Positions 37,453-45,621 of a stretch of DNA of 64,000 nucleotides are shown here, piece by piece. The stretch comes from an uncultured Hyphomonas sp. GTDB lineage: Bacteria; Pseudomonadota; Alphaproteobacteria; Caulobacterales; Hyphomonadaceae. Numbering within the stretch: the first letter of the stretch is position 1; every line of letters starts with the position of its first letter. The translations under genes were made by a program, and so were the position numbers. Under the pieces are notes generated by a model that did no database searches, had not been told where the DNA came from, and saw only the letters and a program-made list of their open reading frames with translations. The DNA lies in NCBI RefSeq assembly GCF_963677035.1, contig NZ_OY781472.1:2294001-2358000 (forward strand), given 5' to 3'.

Positions 37453-37596
37453 CTAATGCCGCGTTGTCTCAGCCAATCTCGATCTCATCGCCGCAATTCT
37501 TCCGCGCAACTGATATGCCATCTCCTCCACGACTTCGAGTTCTGTCATCAATGCGTTCAACTCCTCCACCATGTTGCTCGCGTCTTGCTCCATCAT
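37453..37596 (-). CDS. Small coiled-coil protein coupled to the tyrosine recombinase
   Basis: 47 aa from ATG 37596, overlapping the recombinase stop by 4 bp. The sequence is helical and charged: NMVEELNALMTELEVVEEM, then QLRGRIAAMRSRL. The longer frame upstream lies inside the recombinase and is unlikely. Co-translation suggests it may be a partner or directionality factor of the recombinase, which is inference. Confidence 0.55.
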   Translation of the reverse strand: MMEQDASNMVEELNALMTELEVVEEMAYQLRGRIAAMRSRLAETTRH

Positions 37597-38219
37597 GCAC
37601 TCGTCTTCCACATGCGCCGCGCGACAGCCCGGTCCTCCGGCCCGCTCGCATTCAGATAAATCGCGGTCGTATGCAGATTGGCATGACCCAGCCACTTCTG
37701 AATCATCGGCAGCGGCACATTGCCCATGACCGCCTGAACGCCGAACGCATGACGCAAACCCCGTCCCGTTGCACGAATTCCCGAAATCTTCGCCGTCCAC
37801 ATGACACTACGCATTCGCCGCCATGCCGTTGTCCGGCAGAATGACCAAAGCGGCTGAGCCTCACAGCCTTTGGCTTGCGCGGCCTTGATCCCATGCGCCG
37901 CTTCAAGACGTTTGATGAACGGATCAGGCAGTGGAATAATCCGAAAGTGGCGGCCTTTCAGTTTCCCCCGTTTCTTGAGGCTGCAAATCGCCACGGCGCG
38001 TTCATCAAGATCGACATGCTGCGCGGTCAGTGCCAAGGCCTCACTCGGACGGCATCCAGTCCAAAACAGCATTTCGCAATAGGTTCGTTCTGCTTCGTCG
38101 TCCAGCGTTGTCAGAGCTGACAGAAACCGAACGCGCTCGGATTGTGAGATGTATTTGCGTTCACCCCGCGCGGTGAACAGCGACATGCCCGTGACTTGTG
38201 GTGATGATGATTGTGCCAT
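37593..38219 (-). CDS. Tyrosine recombinase, short FimB-sized form
   Basis: 208 aa, with a very strong AAGGAGGG ribosome site. It is a catalytic domain with almost no core-binding domain, like the FimB/FimE invertases (about 200 aa). Active-site parts: Arg in TGCRPSEALAL, Lys in SLKKRGKLKG, Arg in GRGLRHAFG, His in WLGHANLHTT and nucleophile Tyr in TTAIYLNAS. The first His of the HxxR box is replaced. Its gene lies beside a 108-bp segment flanked by 16-bp inverted repeats, its probable substrate. Confidence 0.88.
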   Translation of the reverse strand: MAQSSSPQVTGMSLFTARGERKYISQSERVRFLSALTTLDDEAERTYCEMLFWTGCRPSEALALTAQHVDLDERAVAICSLKKRGKLKGRHFRIIPLPDPFIKRLEAAHGIKAAQAKGCEAQPLWSFCRTTAWRRMRSVMWTAKISGIRATGRGLRHAFGVQAVMGNVPLPMIQKWLGHANLHTTAIYLNASGPEDRAVARRMWKTSA

Positions 38220-38256
38220 GTGCGACCCTCCTTAGAAGTGACAAATGTGAAACAGA

Positions 38257-38396
38257 ATTGGCTATTCTGTTTCATGATCCACACTCCTAATGATTTCCGC
38301 CACTTAGCGATTATTTGCTGGAGACGTCTGCTCCGCAACGTCCTCAGAATTAGCAAAAAGATAAGAAAAATCAAGCACACAAACAGAATAGCCAAT
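38257..38396. promoter_or_regulatory. Candidate invertible switch flanked by 16-bp inverted repeats
   Basis: ATTGGCTATTCTGTTT at 38257-38272 is the exact reverse complement of 38381-38396, flanking 108 bp (38273-38380). At the left end of the segment, reading leftwards on the minus strand, are AGGAG and an ATG (38275-38273) that leads into the repeat as MKQNSQ. If the segment flips, the same AGGAG and ATG join the right repeat and read MKQNSQ in frame with the secreted-protein gene, which now has no proper start. The left repeat is itself within an 11-bp-arm palindrome (38248-38274). The tyrosine recombinase starts 38 bp to the left. Confidence 0.7.
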
Positions 38397-38458
38397 ATTG
38401 GTGCCCGCCCAAAAAGCGGTTTGGTTTCAGCAAACTAAAGCTCGCTGCGGTTTTCGGT

Positions 38459-38776
38459 TTGATTTCGGTGCTGAGTATTATCAGCACACCCGCGTATGCA
38501 GAAGATTTTACCAGCCGTCATGTTCTTGCTTGGGAGAAAGCGCAGCAAGACACCTATTTTCAGACATCAATAGCTATGGCGTCGATTGTTGCCTCAGAGA
38601 ACGACGAAGCAAAGTCGGAATGCATTGCGAACTGGTACTTCGAAACAGATGAGAAGCGCCATTCTGCCAATGAGGAATTGCGCTCGTATCTCTCAAAATA
38701 TCCCGACTCGCACCCTGGCGCGATTGTGCTGGCAGCCGTCATCAAGCATTGCGGGTCTATGAATTTTACAGAGTAG
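38459..38776 (+). CDS. Small secreted protein, apparently switched off in this orientation
   Basis: In frame from 38354 there is no ATG or GTG, and the first possible start is TTG 38459, which would cut the signal peptide in half. The full in-frame sequence reads FSKLKLAAVFGLISVLSII then STPAYA-ED, a complete signal peptide with a signal-peptidase site. Flipping the upstream segment supplies AGGAG-N8-ATG and gives a 132-aa precursor. The mature part (about 91 aa) is helical with two cysteines (SECIANWYF; IKHCGSMNF). The 3' end overlaps the convergent gene by 11 bp. Not recognised by family. Confidence 0.6.
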   Translation: MISVLSIISTPAYAEDFTSRHVLAWEKAQQDTYFQTSIAMASIVASENDEAKSECIANWYFETDEKRHSANEELRSYLSKYPDSHPGAIVLAAVIKHCGSMNFTE

Positions 38777-39488
38777 GAATTTCCAGCTTGGCATCCGGCT
38801 TCATTGACAGAGGCTCATTCGGCTGCATCGCCTCCAGGTTTTGCTTCACCAGCGGCGGCATTTCCGTCTCAATCCGCTTTCTGTGCTTATCGAACTCATC
38901 CGGCGTCATAGGGTCGTCATCATCATCGAAGCGATCCCGCGCCGGACCAAGCACTTCTCGCTGGTAGCGTTCGATTTCTTCCAGCCGCAGACGGGCTTCC
39001 TCGGCTTGACGCTGCGCCTCAAGATAATCCTGATAGGTCGGTGCGCCGTCTTTCCATACGATGGCTTCGGCCTCTTCGGGTGAAACCAACGTGCCATCCT
39101 CGGTATAGACGTTTCCAGTGGCCGGATCGCGGAATACTGCGCGGCCATCCGGCAAGCGATTGGCATTGTCGAGAGTAGCCTGCAAAGTGGCCTGCGCTTG
39201 CTCACAGGCTTGCAAGGCCATAGCGATTGCCGCTTCGGTCGCTTGTTCGACGCTGCTTAAGAAATCTCCGAATTCCTGACGCGCTGCTGCGTAGATGGGA
39301 TTTTCAAGCATCTCCATGAGGCGGCTGAACTCGCGGGATTTCGCTTGGTCTTTCTGTTCCTTTTCCTGACGAGAACGCGGTGTGCCGCCTTCGTCATAGA
39401 AGCGGGCTGCCTTCGCTCCGCCAGCAGAGGATAACTCCCGCTGCTGATCAACAAATTCAGATTGATTGTCTGGGGTGTTTTCGCTCAA
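38766..39488 (-). CDS. Hypothetical charged coiled-coil protein
   Basis: 240 aa from TTG 39488. Strongly acidic and glutamine-rich, with helical stretches (QEFGDFLSSVEQATEAAIAM; QDYLEAQRQAEEARLRLEE) and a conserved-looking middle motif GRAVFRDPATGNVYTEDGTLV. No signal peptide or membrane segment. It is convergent with the switch-controlled secreted protein. Similar proteins occur in alphaproteobacterial mobile elements, but I cannot name a function. Confidence 0.6.
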   Translation of the reverse strand: MSENTPDNQSEFVDQQRELSSAGGAKAARFYDEGGTPRSRQEKEQKDQAKSREFSRLMEMLENPIYAAARQEFGDFLSSVEQATEAAIAMALQACEQAQATLQATLDNANRLPDGRAVFRDPATGNVYTEDGTLVSPEEAEAIVWKDGAPTYQDYLEAQRQAEEARLRLEEIERYQREVLGPARDRFDDDDDPMTPDEFDKHRKRIETEMPPLVKQNLEAMQPNEPLSMKPDAKLEIPTL

Positions 39489-40066
39489 ACTGCCCCCAAT
39501 CCAGAGGGCAAGCCGCGCTTATCTGCCGATAAGCCAGAAGCGTTCTCTGCGTGGCAAAGAACGCTCACTTCATGCGGGCAATTCACAACACCGCGCCCCG
39601 ATGTCTCGCCCAGACCCAAAACTCTATGCTGGCAAATTCTATTCACTCACACACCTCTTGTTACCCGATCATTATACCATTTTCGGTTGCGAGAGCGCAA
39701 ATTTTGAAGGACGCGGGAAGAAGAACTAACTTTCTAAAAAAGTCACCCATTGCCGGGGCAGCATCCAGACATTATCTGGCAAAAGAACGAGTGAATTCGC
39801 TAGGGCACAATACGTACTCGACTTCGTTACAGAACATAGAGTCCACTTCGAGCATATATATTTTTCTGCGCACCATCCATAAGCAGCGCAACCAGATACT
39901 TCAACCGACACCAGAACAGAGTACTTGTTCCAAGCACTCAATCCGCAAAAGTTAACTTATCCCCCCAAACCGCTACGCTCCTGATCGTATCACTGCCGCG
40001 TCCTAGCCGGACAGCCGCAGTTGACTGGAACCATGTTTCCATCCTTTCAGATCGGGAGAACCATCC
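39489..40066. other. Gene-free region upstream of the AAA ATPase operon
   Basis: 578 bp, AT-richer than its flanks. The open frames here (39551-39955 plus; 39726-39941 minus) show serine/threonine-rich, patternless translations and no good ribosome site. The right end must carry the promoter of the AAA ATPase operon, but no clear boxes were found. Confidence 0.5.
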
Positions 40067-41002
40067 GTGTCCCAACACGATCATTACATCATTCCCAACC
40101 GCCTTTTTGAGCTTGTGAGATTGGCAGCCCTCAAGTTTGAGGCGCGCCACTATACGCGGCAGCTTCCTGCTTCCGCTCTTGTCTTCGTCTGCGGCCCTCC
40201 AGGAATGGGCAAAACAACGATGATCGAAGAGGCGGCGCGGCGAAGCGGCCTTGATGTGCATATGGTCAGCGCCTCAACAATGAGTGGACCGATGGAGGGG
40301 CAAAGTCTCAACCCCATTCGCGACGCCGTTATTCAGCACGGGCGTGACAGTAGCCAGCCGACGGCTCTCTTGATTGACGATCTTGATCTGTCGGTGGCGC
40401 GCATCGACGACAAGCTCACCTCAACGTCCAGCCAAACGTTGCTGAACTCCTTTCTGATGGACTATGCGGACAATCCGTATGAGTTGAGCGTATCCCACGC
40501 CAACAAACCCACCCAAATCGTATCATGCCCCCGCCCGCCGATCATCTTCATTACGGTCAACAACATGGGGTGCATATACGAGCCCCTGAAGCGGAGCATG
40601 CGGGCGACGATCTTCGAGTGGATACCCACGACCGATGAAATGGCGGACATCGTTCACGGCCTATACCCAGGTCTTTCCAAGCGAGCCGCTAAAGAGCTAG
40701 CCGAGAGGTTTCCTGGGCAACCCGTCAGCTTCTTTGCCCAACTTCAAGTGATTGCTCTCGACGCCGCATTGAAAAAGGCAATCGGCTCGGGTGCGCCGTT
40801 CGACATTCGCACATGTGACATTCGCCGCTACGCCGAAATGCTTGTCACGATAGCCGAGAAGGCCAGCGCGAAACAACTCACAGAGGCTGCCCGTCAGCTT
40901 GATGTCGCGCCGACCAACAAGAACTATCTCGGGCGCGTTGCTTCCAACGCCATTCAACGCCTGAACGGAAAGGAGGATAAAGATGAGCGCCATGCAAACT
41001 AG
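40067..41002 (+). CDS. AAA+ ATPase of unknown function
   Basis: 311 aa from GTG 40067 with GGGAGA upstream. Walker A GPPGMGKT at about 46-53, Walker B ALLIDDLDL, sensor 1 IIFITVNNMG and a sensor-2-like RSMRATIF are all present. The C-terminal 80 residues are helical. It heads a compact three-gene operon with overlapping ends. No protease, nuclease or transposition partner is recognised, so the role is open: plasmid-type replication, transfer or defence. Confidence 0.8.
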   Translation: MSQHDHYIIPNRLFELVRLAALKFEARHYTRQLPASALVFVCGPPGMGKTTMIEEAARRSGLDVHMVSASTMSGPMEGQSLNPIRDAVIQHGRDSSQPTALLIDDLDLSVARIDDKLTSTSSQTLLNSFLMDYADNPYELSVSHANKPTQIVSCPRPPIIFITVNNMGCIYEPLKRSMRATIFEWIPTTDEMADIVHGLYPGLSKRAAKELAERFPGQPVSFFAQLQVIALDAALKKAIGSGAPFDIRTCDIRRYAEMLVTIAEKASAKQLTEAARQLDVAPTNKNYLGRVASNAIQRLNGKEDKDERHAN

Positions 41003-41591
41003 AACGCAGGTCCGCACGGAAACGCGGACGATGACAAGGCTGCAATTGACACTGGATACGGCGGAGCGTTTCGTCGAACTAGCCAAGGGACATGGCCTCA
41101 CCAGCGGCGTCTGGTGGTCGCGCCGGTTGGAGTTGATGATCCGCAACGAATATGTGCGGTGGATCAAGATTGCCTTGTTCAAGAAAGGCGATCCTGTCGG
41201 TGGCGTTTATCTTAGGTTTGATTGGCAAAAGCAGCGCGCGATTTGCCTGTCCTATGGCGACGATGTCGATCTGAGCGACATTCCCGATGGGGATACGTTT
41301 TCCTCAATCCAGCGCTCTTTGGATGCCATCGACCGTTATGTTGGCCGGATGATGGCGGAAGGTGACGCCGACGATGGAGAGGTTTGGTTTCAATATGACT
41401 TCGACGCTATCGGCAAATGGGGACGAAGCGAAATTGAACGTGTTTGCGACATTCAGCGAACGCCGGAGGAGCGGGAGCGACACCGCGCCGAGTGGGAGAG
41501 GATTGAGAAAGCCCAAGCCAGTGCACGGCGCACCTCGATCTCTCCGTCAGACCTCCCCGAAACGAGCTTTGAAGCATGGGGAAAAGCATGA
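40983..41591 (+). CDS. Hypothetical protein, second gene of the AAA operon
   Basis: 202 aa. Start 40983 follows AAGGAGG by 6 nt and overlaps the ATPase gene by 20 bp. N-terminus rich in Arg/Thr; then mixed alpha/beta with RLELMIRNEYVRWIKIALF and VYLRFDWQKQRAICLSYGDD. No membrane segment. Not recognised. Tight coupling suggests it works with the ATPase. Confidence 0.7.
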   Translation: MSAMQTRTQVRTETRTMTRLQLTLDTAERFVELAKGHGLTSGVWWSRRLELMIRNEYVRWIKIALFKKGDPVGGVYLRFDWQKQRAICLSYGDDVDLSDIPDGDTFSSIQRSLDAIDRYVGRMMAEGDADDGEVWFQYDFDAIGKWGRSEIERVCDIQRTPEERERHRAEWERIEKAQASARRTSISPSDLPETSFEAWGKA

Positions 41592-41782
41592 CGGAACAAC
41601 ATCAAGTCAAAACGTCTGCCTTTGATAAGCTGGTTCGTGATTTCGACCTAATCTCCAACGGTCAGGACATGGCAGAGAGCCTTCAACCCGGCCTGGAACT
41701 GACTACTTCAGGTGAGCAGATCATGGACGCAGAGTACGAAGAGCACGATTGCTATCCTCGCGACGATGATGCGAGCTCTTAA
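41588..41782 (+). CDS. Small acidic protein, third gene of the AAA operon
   Basis: 64 aa from ATG 41588, which overlaps the previous stop by ATGA. Very acidic, ending YEEHDCYPRDDDASS. A bidirectional hairpin terminator follows at once, which marks the end of the operon and supports the gene as real. Not recognised. Confidence 0.6.
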   Translation: MTEQHQVKTSAFDKLVRDFDLISNGQDMAESLQPGLELTTSGEQIMDAEYEEHDCYPRDDDASS

Positions 41783-42087
41783 GAGTGAGGCCGTCCCTGA
41801 GGATACGGGGACGGCCTCATCTTCCCTTTCAAGAAGCGGCCAAGCTGCTGAGAACCGCGACTGAGCAGACAGCCAAAGACAAAGCCGTTGTGGGTGTGAT
41901 GTTTCTTTTGAAGACCACAAGTACGATGACCGCCTGAGCAACAATCGGCGCGGGTTCGACAGGTGACCACCCGTCATACCACGAGGAGGTTGCACTCAGG
42001 ACTACGCCAACGGCGGTAGCGCGGCATCTATGAATAGCTCCCTGGCCGTATCGTAATGTCCTTTAGCGCCTGCTGCGTTCCAACCAA
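41783..42087. other. Convergent intergenic region
   Basis: 305 bp between two convergent genes. Apart from the terminator hairpin at its left end nothing is recognised; the frames in it are shadows without ribosome sites. Confidence 0.5.
41786..41819. terminator. Bidirectional terminator hairpin
   Basis: TGAGGCCGTCCC (41786-41797) and GGGACGGCCTCA (41808-41819) form a perfect 12-bp stem with a 10-base loop, followed by TCTTCCCTTT. It lies between the AAA operon and a convergent gene and could serve both. Confidence 0.8.
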
Positions 42088-42546
42088 TCATGGTGCCGCC
42101 TCCGATGATGACCTGGAGGCATGCTGTGCGGAGATTGGAGAGTAAGAATGTCTACGGAACTCCCGATCTGGGCACTGTCCAAAGTGTCTGGTTCCTGTGG
42201 GGTCTCTGGCCATCAGTATGGTGGCCAGAACGATGACCCTGTCGCGCACTTCGACGCGCACATGCGGCCGTACATGTGGCGGCACGCGGGTGCAGAAGTC
42301 CCTGAACCAGTAGGAGATGCTCGGCACTGTATCGGTTTCGGGAAGCTCGAACACTTCCATATTCAGGAACACGAGGCGACCGGAGCCATCGACAATCGGC
42401 TCTTGAAGATCGCGATACTCGTCGGTCAGCCAGTCGAGCCAGTTATAGCACGTAAGCCCCTGAGTCTCGGCCAAAGCGGCAGTATAGTTCTTCAAATCCC
42501 GGATGAATTCCGGGTTGGCGATGTCCGCCTCAGTTATTCGTCTCAT
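42088..42546 (-). CDS. Hypothetical protein
   Basis: 152 aa from ATG 42546, with GGGGAGA 6 nt upstream. The first 75 residues look well folded (LTCYNWLDWLTDEYRDL; SGRLVFLNMEVFELPETD); the last 50 are basic and low in hydrophobics and may be disordered. It diverges from the STAND cassette, sharing the region with the 21-bp repeats, and might be its regulator or an unrelated passenger. Not recognised. Confidence 0.55.
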   Translation of the reverse strand: MRRITEADIANPEFIRDLKNYTAALAETQGLTCYNWLDWLTDEYRDLQEPIVDGSGRLVFLNMEVFELPETDTVPSISYWFRDFCTRVPPHVRPHVRVEVRDRVIVLATILMARDPTGTRHFGQCPDREFRRHSYSPISAQHASRSSSEAAP

Positions 42547-42639
42547 TGGTGTCTCCCCAGTTGAGAAAGTTGGGGAAACGGGCCCGTCTCCAGCCAATCA
42601 GCGATCAGCTGCCTCTATCGAGCACAAAGCAGCTAGGGA

Positions 42640-42681
42640 GTTCTCTGGGCGTCTTTGGGGGTTCTCTGGGCGTTTGTGGAA
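42640..42681. repeat. Tandem 21-bp repeat upstream of the STAND cassette
   Basis: GTTCTCTGGGCGT occurs at 42640-42652 and again at 42661-42673, a 21-bp period or two helical turns; the spacer bases are also similar (CTTTGGGG and TTGTGGAA). It lies in the divergent region about 100-140 bp before the cassette and fits paired operator sites. An AT-rich stretch follows (42690-42740). Confidence 0.6.
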
Positions 42682-42779
42682 GCGCACACAAAACCATTTT
42701 ATTGCTTTGTTTTTATTGATTTTATTTTCAAATTCGTGCAATATGGCAATTGGAGGCGTTGCCAACCCCAACGCGCAAA

Positions 42780-43424
42780 ATGGAGATGACAACTTACGAA
42801 GTAACCGTTGAAGAAGGCGAGAGCGAACGTGGAGAGCCAGTGATACGTGAGAGTTGGCGTCTGAATGGACAATTGCATCGAAGCAATGGCCCTGCCGTGA
42901 TCGAGACAGAAATTGAGACCGGCGTCGTCTTTCTCCAAGAGTGGTACCATCAAGGGGGACTGCACCGAGAAGGAGCTCCAGCGCGCCTCCTCACACCAGC
43001 AGGTGAACCGGCGTCATACAATGATTGGCGGCGGGAAGAGTGGTACCGCCACGGTCAACCACATCGCGAAGACGGACCTGCAATGTTAGAGGTCATAAAA
43101 GGAATAGAATGCTCCGTGAGCTGGTATCAGGACGGAAAGCTTCATCGCGAGGGCGGCGAGCCAGCGCGAATTCTGAAAGACGAGGAGACGGGCGTAAACT
43201 TAGAGATGGAATGGAGCGAAAATGGCATTGAGCATCGCATTGGTGGACCGTCATATGTCTGCCGCGATCCCAATACCGGTGTGCTTACGGGCGAATCTTG
43301 GAAGGTTCACGGCCTCTATCATCGGGAGAACGGGCCTGCCGTTATTGAAAGAGACGGCGAAGACGGTAGGGTAATGCTCACGGAATACCACCACTTCGGG
43401 CGTAAACTAGAAAGAGAACCATGA
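42780..43424 (+). CDS. YwqK/MORN-like repeat protein, first gene of the STAND cassette
   Basis: 214 aa from ATG 42780; 42786 is also possible and neither has a strong ribosome site. It is built of about seven copies of a 25-35-residue repeat with core G-x-x-HR-x-x-GPA: NGQLHRSNGPAVIE, QGGLHREGAPARLL, HGQPHREDGPAMLE, DGKLHREGGEPARIL, NGIEHRIGGPSYV, HGLYHRENGPAVIE. Such repeats (MORN variant, YwqK antitoxin-like) make open beta sheets for binding. The stop is 10 bp before the NTPase start. It may be the sensor, adaptor or immunity part of the cassette. Confidence 0.75.
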   Translation: MEMTTYEVTVEEGESERGEPVIRESWRLNGQLHRSNGPAVIETEIETGVVFLQEWYHQGGLHREGAPARLLTPAGEPASYNDWRREEWYRHGQPHREDGPAMLEVIKGIECSVSWYQDGKLHREGGEPARILKDEETGVNLEMEWSENGIEHRIGGPSYVCRDPNTGVLTGESWKVHGLYHRENGPAVIERDGEDGRVMLTEYHHFGRKLEREP

Positions 43425-43434
43425 GGGGCTTTTC

Positions 43435-45606
43435 TTGGCGAACCATCCAAGCAACCTTCCTGACCTCTCATGGGTCAAGGATGCCGCACTTGAGATTGCC
43501 AACACAGCGTATAGGCGCAAAGGTGTTATCGGTTCCAATGAACGCAGCGAGCTTGACGGCTCATACGATCCAGTTCAAGTGTTTGGAGAATCATTTCAGA
43601 GAGCTTGCCGGAGCTACAAAACACGCCGCGAGCAGCAACGTTCAGAACTTGAAGCCGTTGCCAACGTACTAAAGTACGAAATTTCTCCCGCATTAGAAAA
43701 CAATCCGTTGCCCGAGATAGCGAAGCGCTACAAGCGCCGAACCGCAACGCACAGTATTGAACTCACACTAGCCTGGATGGCTTGGCAATTTCCGCAACTG
43801 GTCAATGAGCTGTACGATAAGCACTACACCAAACCTCCCCTGCGGCTTCCACATCCTCGCTTGGGGGAGTTCGGCGATGCTCCTTCGCTAGGCGTCTCAG
43901 AATCTGGCGCTGAAACACCCCTCAGCTTGACGGGGGGCGGCGAGTCCTCCCTCAATCGATCTCTCGATTTTGAAAACCCAAATGCCGTAAATGAGCAATT
44001 GTTTGTCGCTGCGGCGGACCAGCAAGAGAAGGTGAAGTTTGAGCAGCTCGCTTTCCATCAGCAAATGGCCGAGGCGCTTGGGCAAGGATACCAGCCGCAT
44101 CGCGTAGAACGCGACTTTGAAACTTTCATTGTCGAGAATGATTGCGGTTACTGGGAGTTGGTATCCGAGGCAGGCAAGGGAAAATCCTCGATACTCGCCA
44201 GTCTGTACCGCCGAGCGCGTGAGCTTAGTCCGAATGCGCGAGCGGGCATCCACTTCTTCCGAAAATTCCCCGGACATCCGAATGAGAATGGCGTCCCGAA
44301 CGCTGTGCATGGCTTACTGGCGCAAATCCAAATGCACGGCATGACCACGCCCCCCAAACCCCAGGGTTACCGCCACGCCGCATCGACCTTTGAGAACTGG
44401 CTTCAGGTGCAGGCCAGCCAAGGAAGGATCGGCAAGACTAAGCCTGTCATCTTATTCGTGGACGGTTTGGATGAAATTTTCGGAGAAGGAACGCCCGTTC
44501 CGGGCGCTCAACTCCCCGAGTGGATGCCCAGTCAATTGCCGGAGGGCGTCTTCATCGCGTTCTCCAGGCGCAGCGTCGATTTCGATGTCGAGGCTCCGCC
44601 GGAAGAGCAGCGACGTTCGCATGCTTACGTCCGTTTGGAAGACCCGAAGCACAAAAGCGATCATCAACGGTCAGTCTTGCAGTTTGCGTTGAACCTGCTC
44701 GGCGCCGACGCCGCGCCGGATCGTGGCGAGATTGAAAAGCGTGCAGCGGAGTATTGCCGACTCCTTGATTACAATCCGCTGATGCTTCGAGCCTTACTGA
44801 GCGACAACGGCGTGCGCGGAACTCCAATACCGGACAATATCCTGGAAGATGAATTGCCTGGGTTCTACCGCCATCTTGTGTTCAGAATGACCAATCGGGG
44901 CGACAAACATGGCCCCGAAGCAAGAATGCTATGTGCGTTTGCCTTCCTCCCTGACATTCCGAGGCAGCTGTGGCTCAGGGTGGGGGGCGATCAAGCAACC
45001 AGCAGAGTTGAAGTTCAGCGAACAATTGATCGCTGGATATCGCAAGGCCTTCTTGTCGGTATGAAACGCGGACAGGACGATTGGTACTCTCCCCTGCACT
45101 CAACGTTTCGGCGGCATGCGGAAACGGTGCTGGCAAACGCAGATCGTACCATCTACGCTGAACCGCTGGCAGAAAACCTTACAAACGGCGTTGACCTTAC
45201 CGGCAAGCTTGGGGAGGTGTTTGACTTTCCTCCGGACGTGCGAGAGGGTTGGATCGTGGTTGTGTTGCAGGCGCTGGTCGCCGCACAGCGCACTCATTCA
45301 TTGGGGGAACTCTTGCACAATTTGGCCTTTTGGAAACTCTGTGGCTCGACGCAGGGAGGTATTTTTACTCCGTTGCAGAAGTTAGCGCGCATTGCCGTCT
45401 CAGGTCCTATGGCAGAGGCCTTTCGGTCAACGCTCGAACGTTCCGCGATCAGGCTGCTCGAACTGTCAGACGGCGGAGAACTGAAAGATCGGCTCCAGCG
45501 CCCACTTTCCCGCGCCGATCTGGTCAGAACGGCTGCGCGCGCAGATCCGGGCAACATGGATGAACCGTTCCCCAGCTTGCCCAAAGCACTCATTACTCTT
45601 GCCTAA
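43435..45606 (+). CDS. STAND (NACHT-like) NTPase
   Basis: 723 aa from TTG 43435, with GAGGGG upstream. The N-terminal 220 residues are helical and of unknown type. A P-loop NTPase follows: Walker A EAGKGKSS at 245-252, Walker B VILFVDGLDEIFG with Asp343, Asp346 and Glu347, and a sensor-like VFIAFSRRSVDF. The rest (about 420-723) is a winged-helix/helical arm region. STAND NTPases switch from ADP to ATP when a trigger binds and then oligomerise to start cell death or defence. No catalytic effector domain is recognised in it, so the effector may be the N-terminus or a partner gene. Confidence 0.8.
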   Translation: MANHPSNLPDLSWVKDAALEIANTAYRRKGVIGSNERSELDGSYDPVQVFGESFQRACRSYKTRREQQRSELEAVANVLKYEISPALENNPLPEIAKRYKRRTATHSIELTLAWMAWQFPQLVNELYDKHYTKPPLRLPHPRLGEFGDAPSLGVSESGAETPLSLTGGGESSLNRSLDFENPNAVNEQLFVAAADQQEKVKFEQLAFHQQMAEALGQGYQPHRVERDFETFIVENDCGYWELVSEAGKGKSSILASLYRRARELSPNARAGIHFFRKFPGHPNENGVPNAVHGLLAQIQMHGMTTPPKPQGYRHAASTFENWLQVQASQGRIGKTKPVILFVDGLDEIFGEGTPVPGAQLPEWMPSQLPEGVFIAFSRRSVDFDVEAPPEEQRRSHAYVRLEDPKHKSDHQRSVLQFALNLLGADAAPDRGEIEKRAAEYCRLLDYNPLMLRALLSDNGVRGTPIPDNILEDELPGFYRHLVFRMTNRGDKHGPEARMLCAFAFLPDIPRQLWLRVGGDQATSRVEVQRTIDRWISQGLLVGMKRGQDDWYSPLHSTFRRHAETVLANADRTIYAEPLAENLTNGVDLTGKLGEVFDFPPDVREGWIVVVLQALVAAQRTHSLGELLHNLAFWKLCGSTQGGIFTPLQKLARIAVSGPMAEAFRSTLERSAIRLLELSDGGELKDRLQRPLSRADLVRTAARADPGNMDEPFPSLPKALITLA

Positions 45607-45621
45607 GGAGCCATCCAGCCC

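Noticed and set aside
38273..38380. A sigma70 promoter inside the candidate invertible segment
   Set aside because: TTGATT is present but no acceptable -10 box at proper spacing; a promoter there is possible but not supported.
38111..38395. 94-codon minus-strand open frame crossing the switch
   Set aside because: Its 5' part is the candidate invertible segment, and most of the rest overlaps the recombinase start in another frame. The part from ATG 38275 (MKQNSQ) is at most a leader peptide in this orientation.
39551..39955. 134-codon plus-strand open frame
   Set aside because: Ser/Thr/Asn-rich patternless translation without ribosome site; kept as gene-free region.
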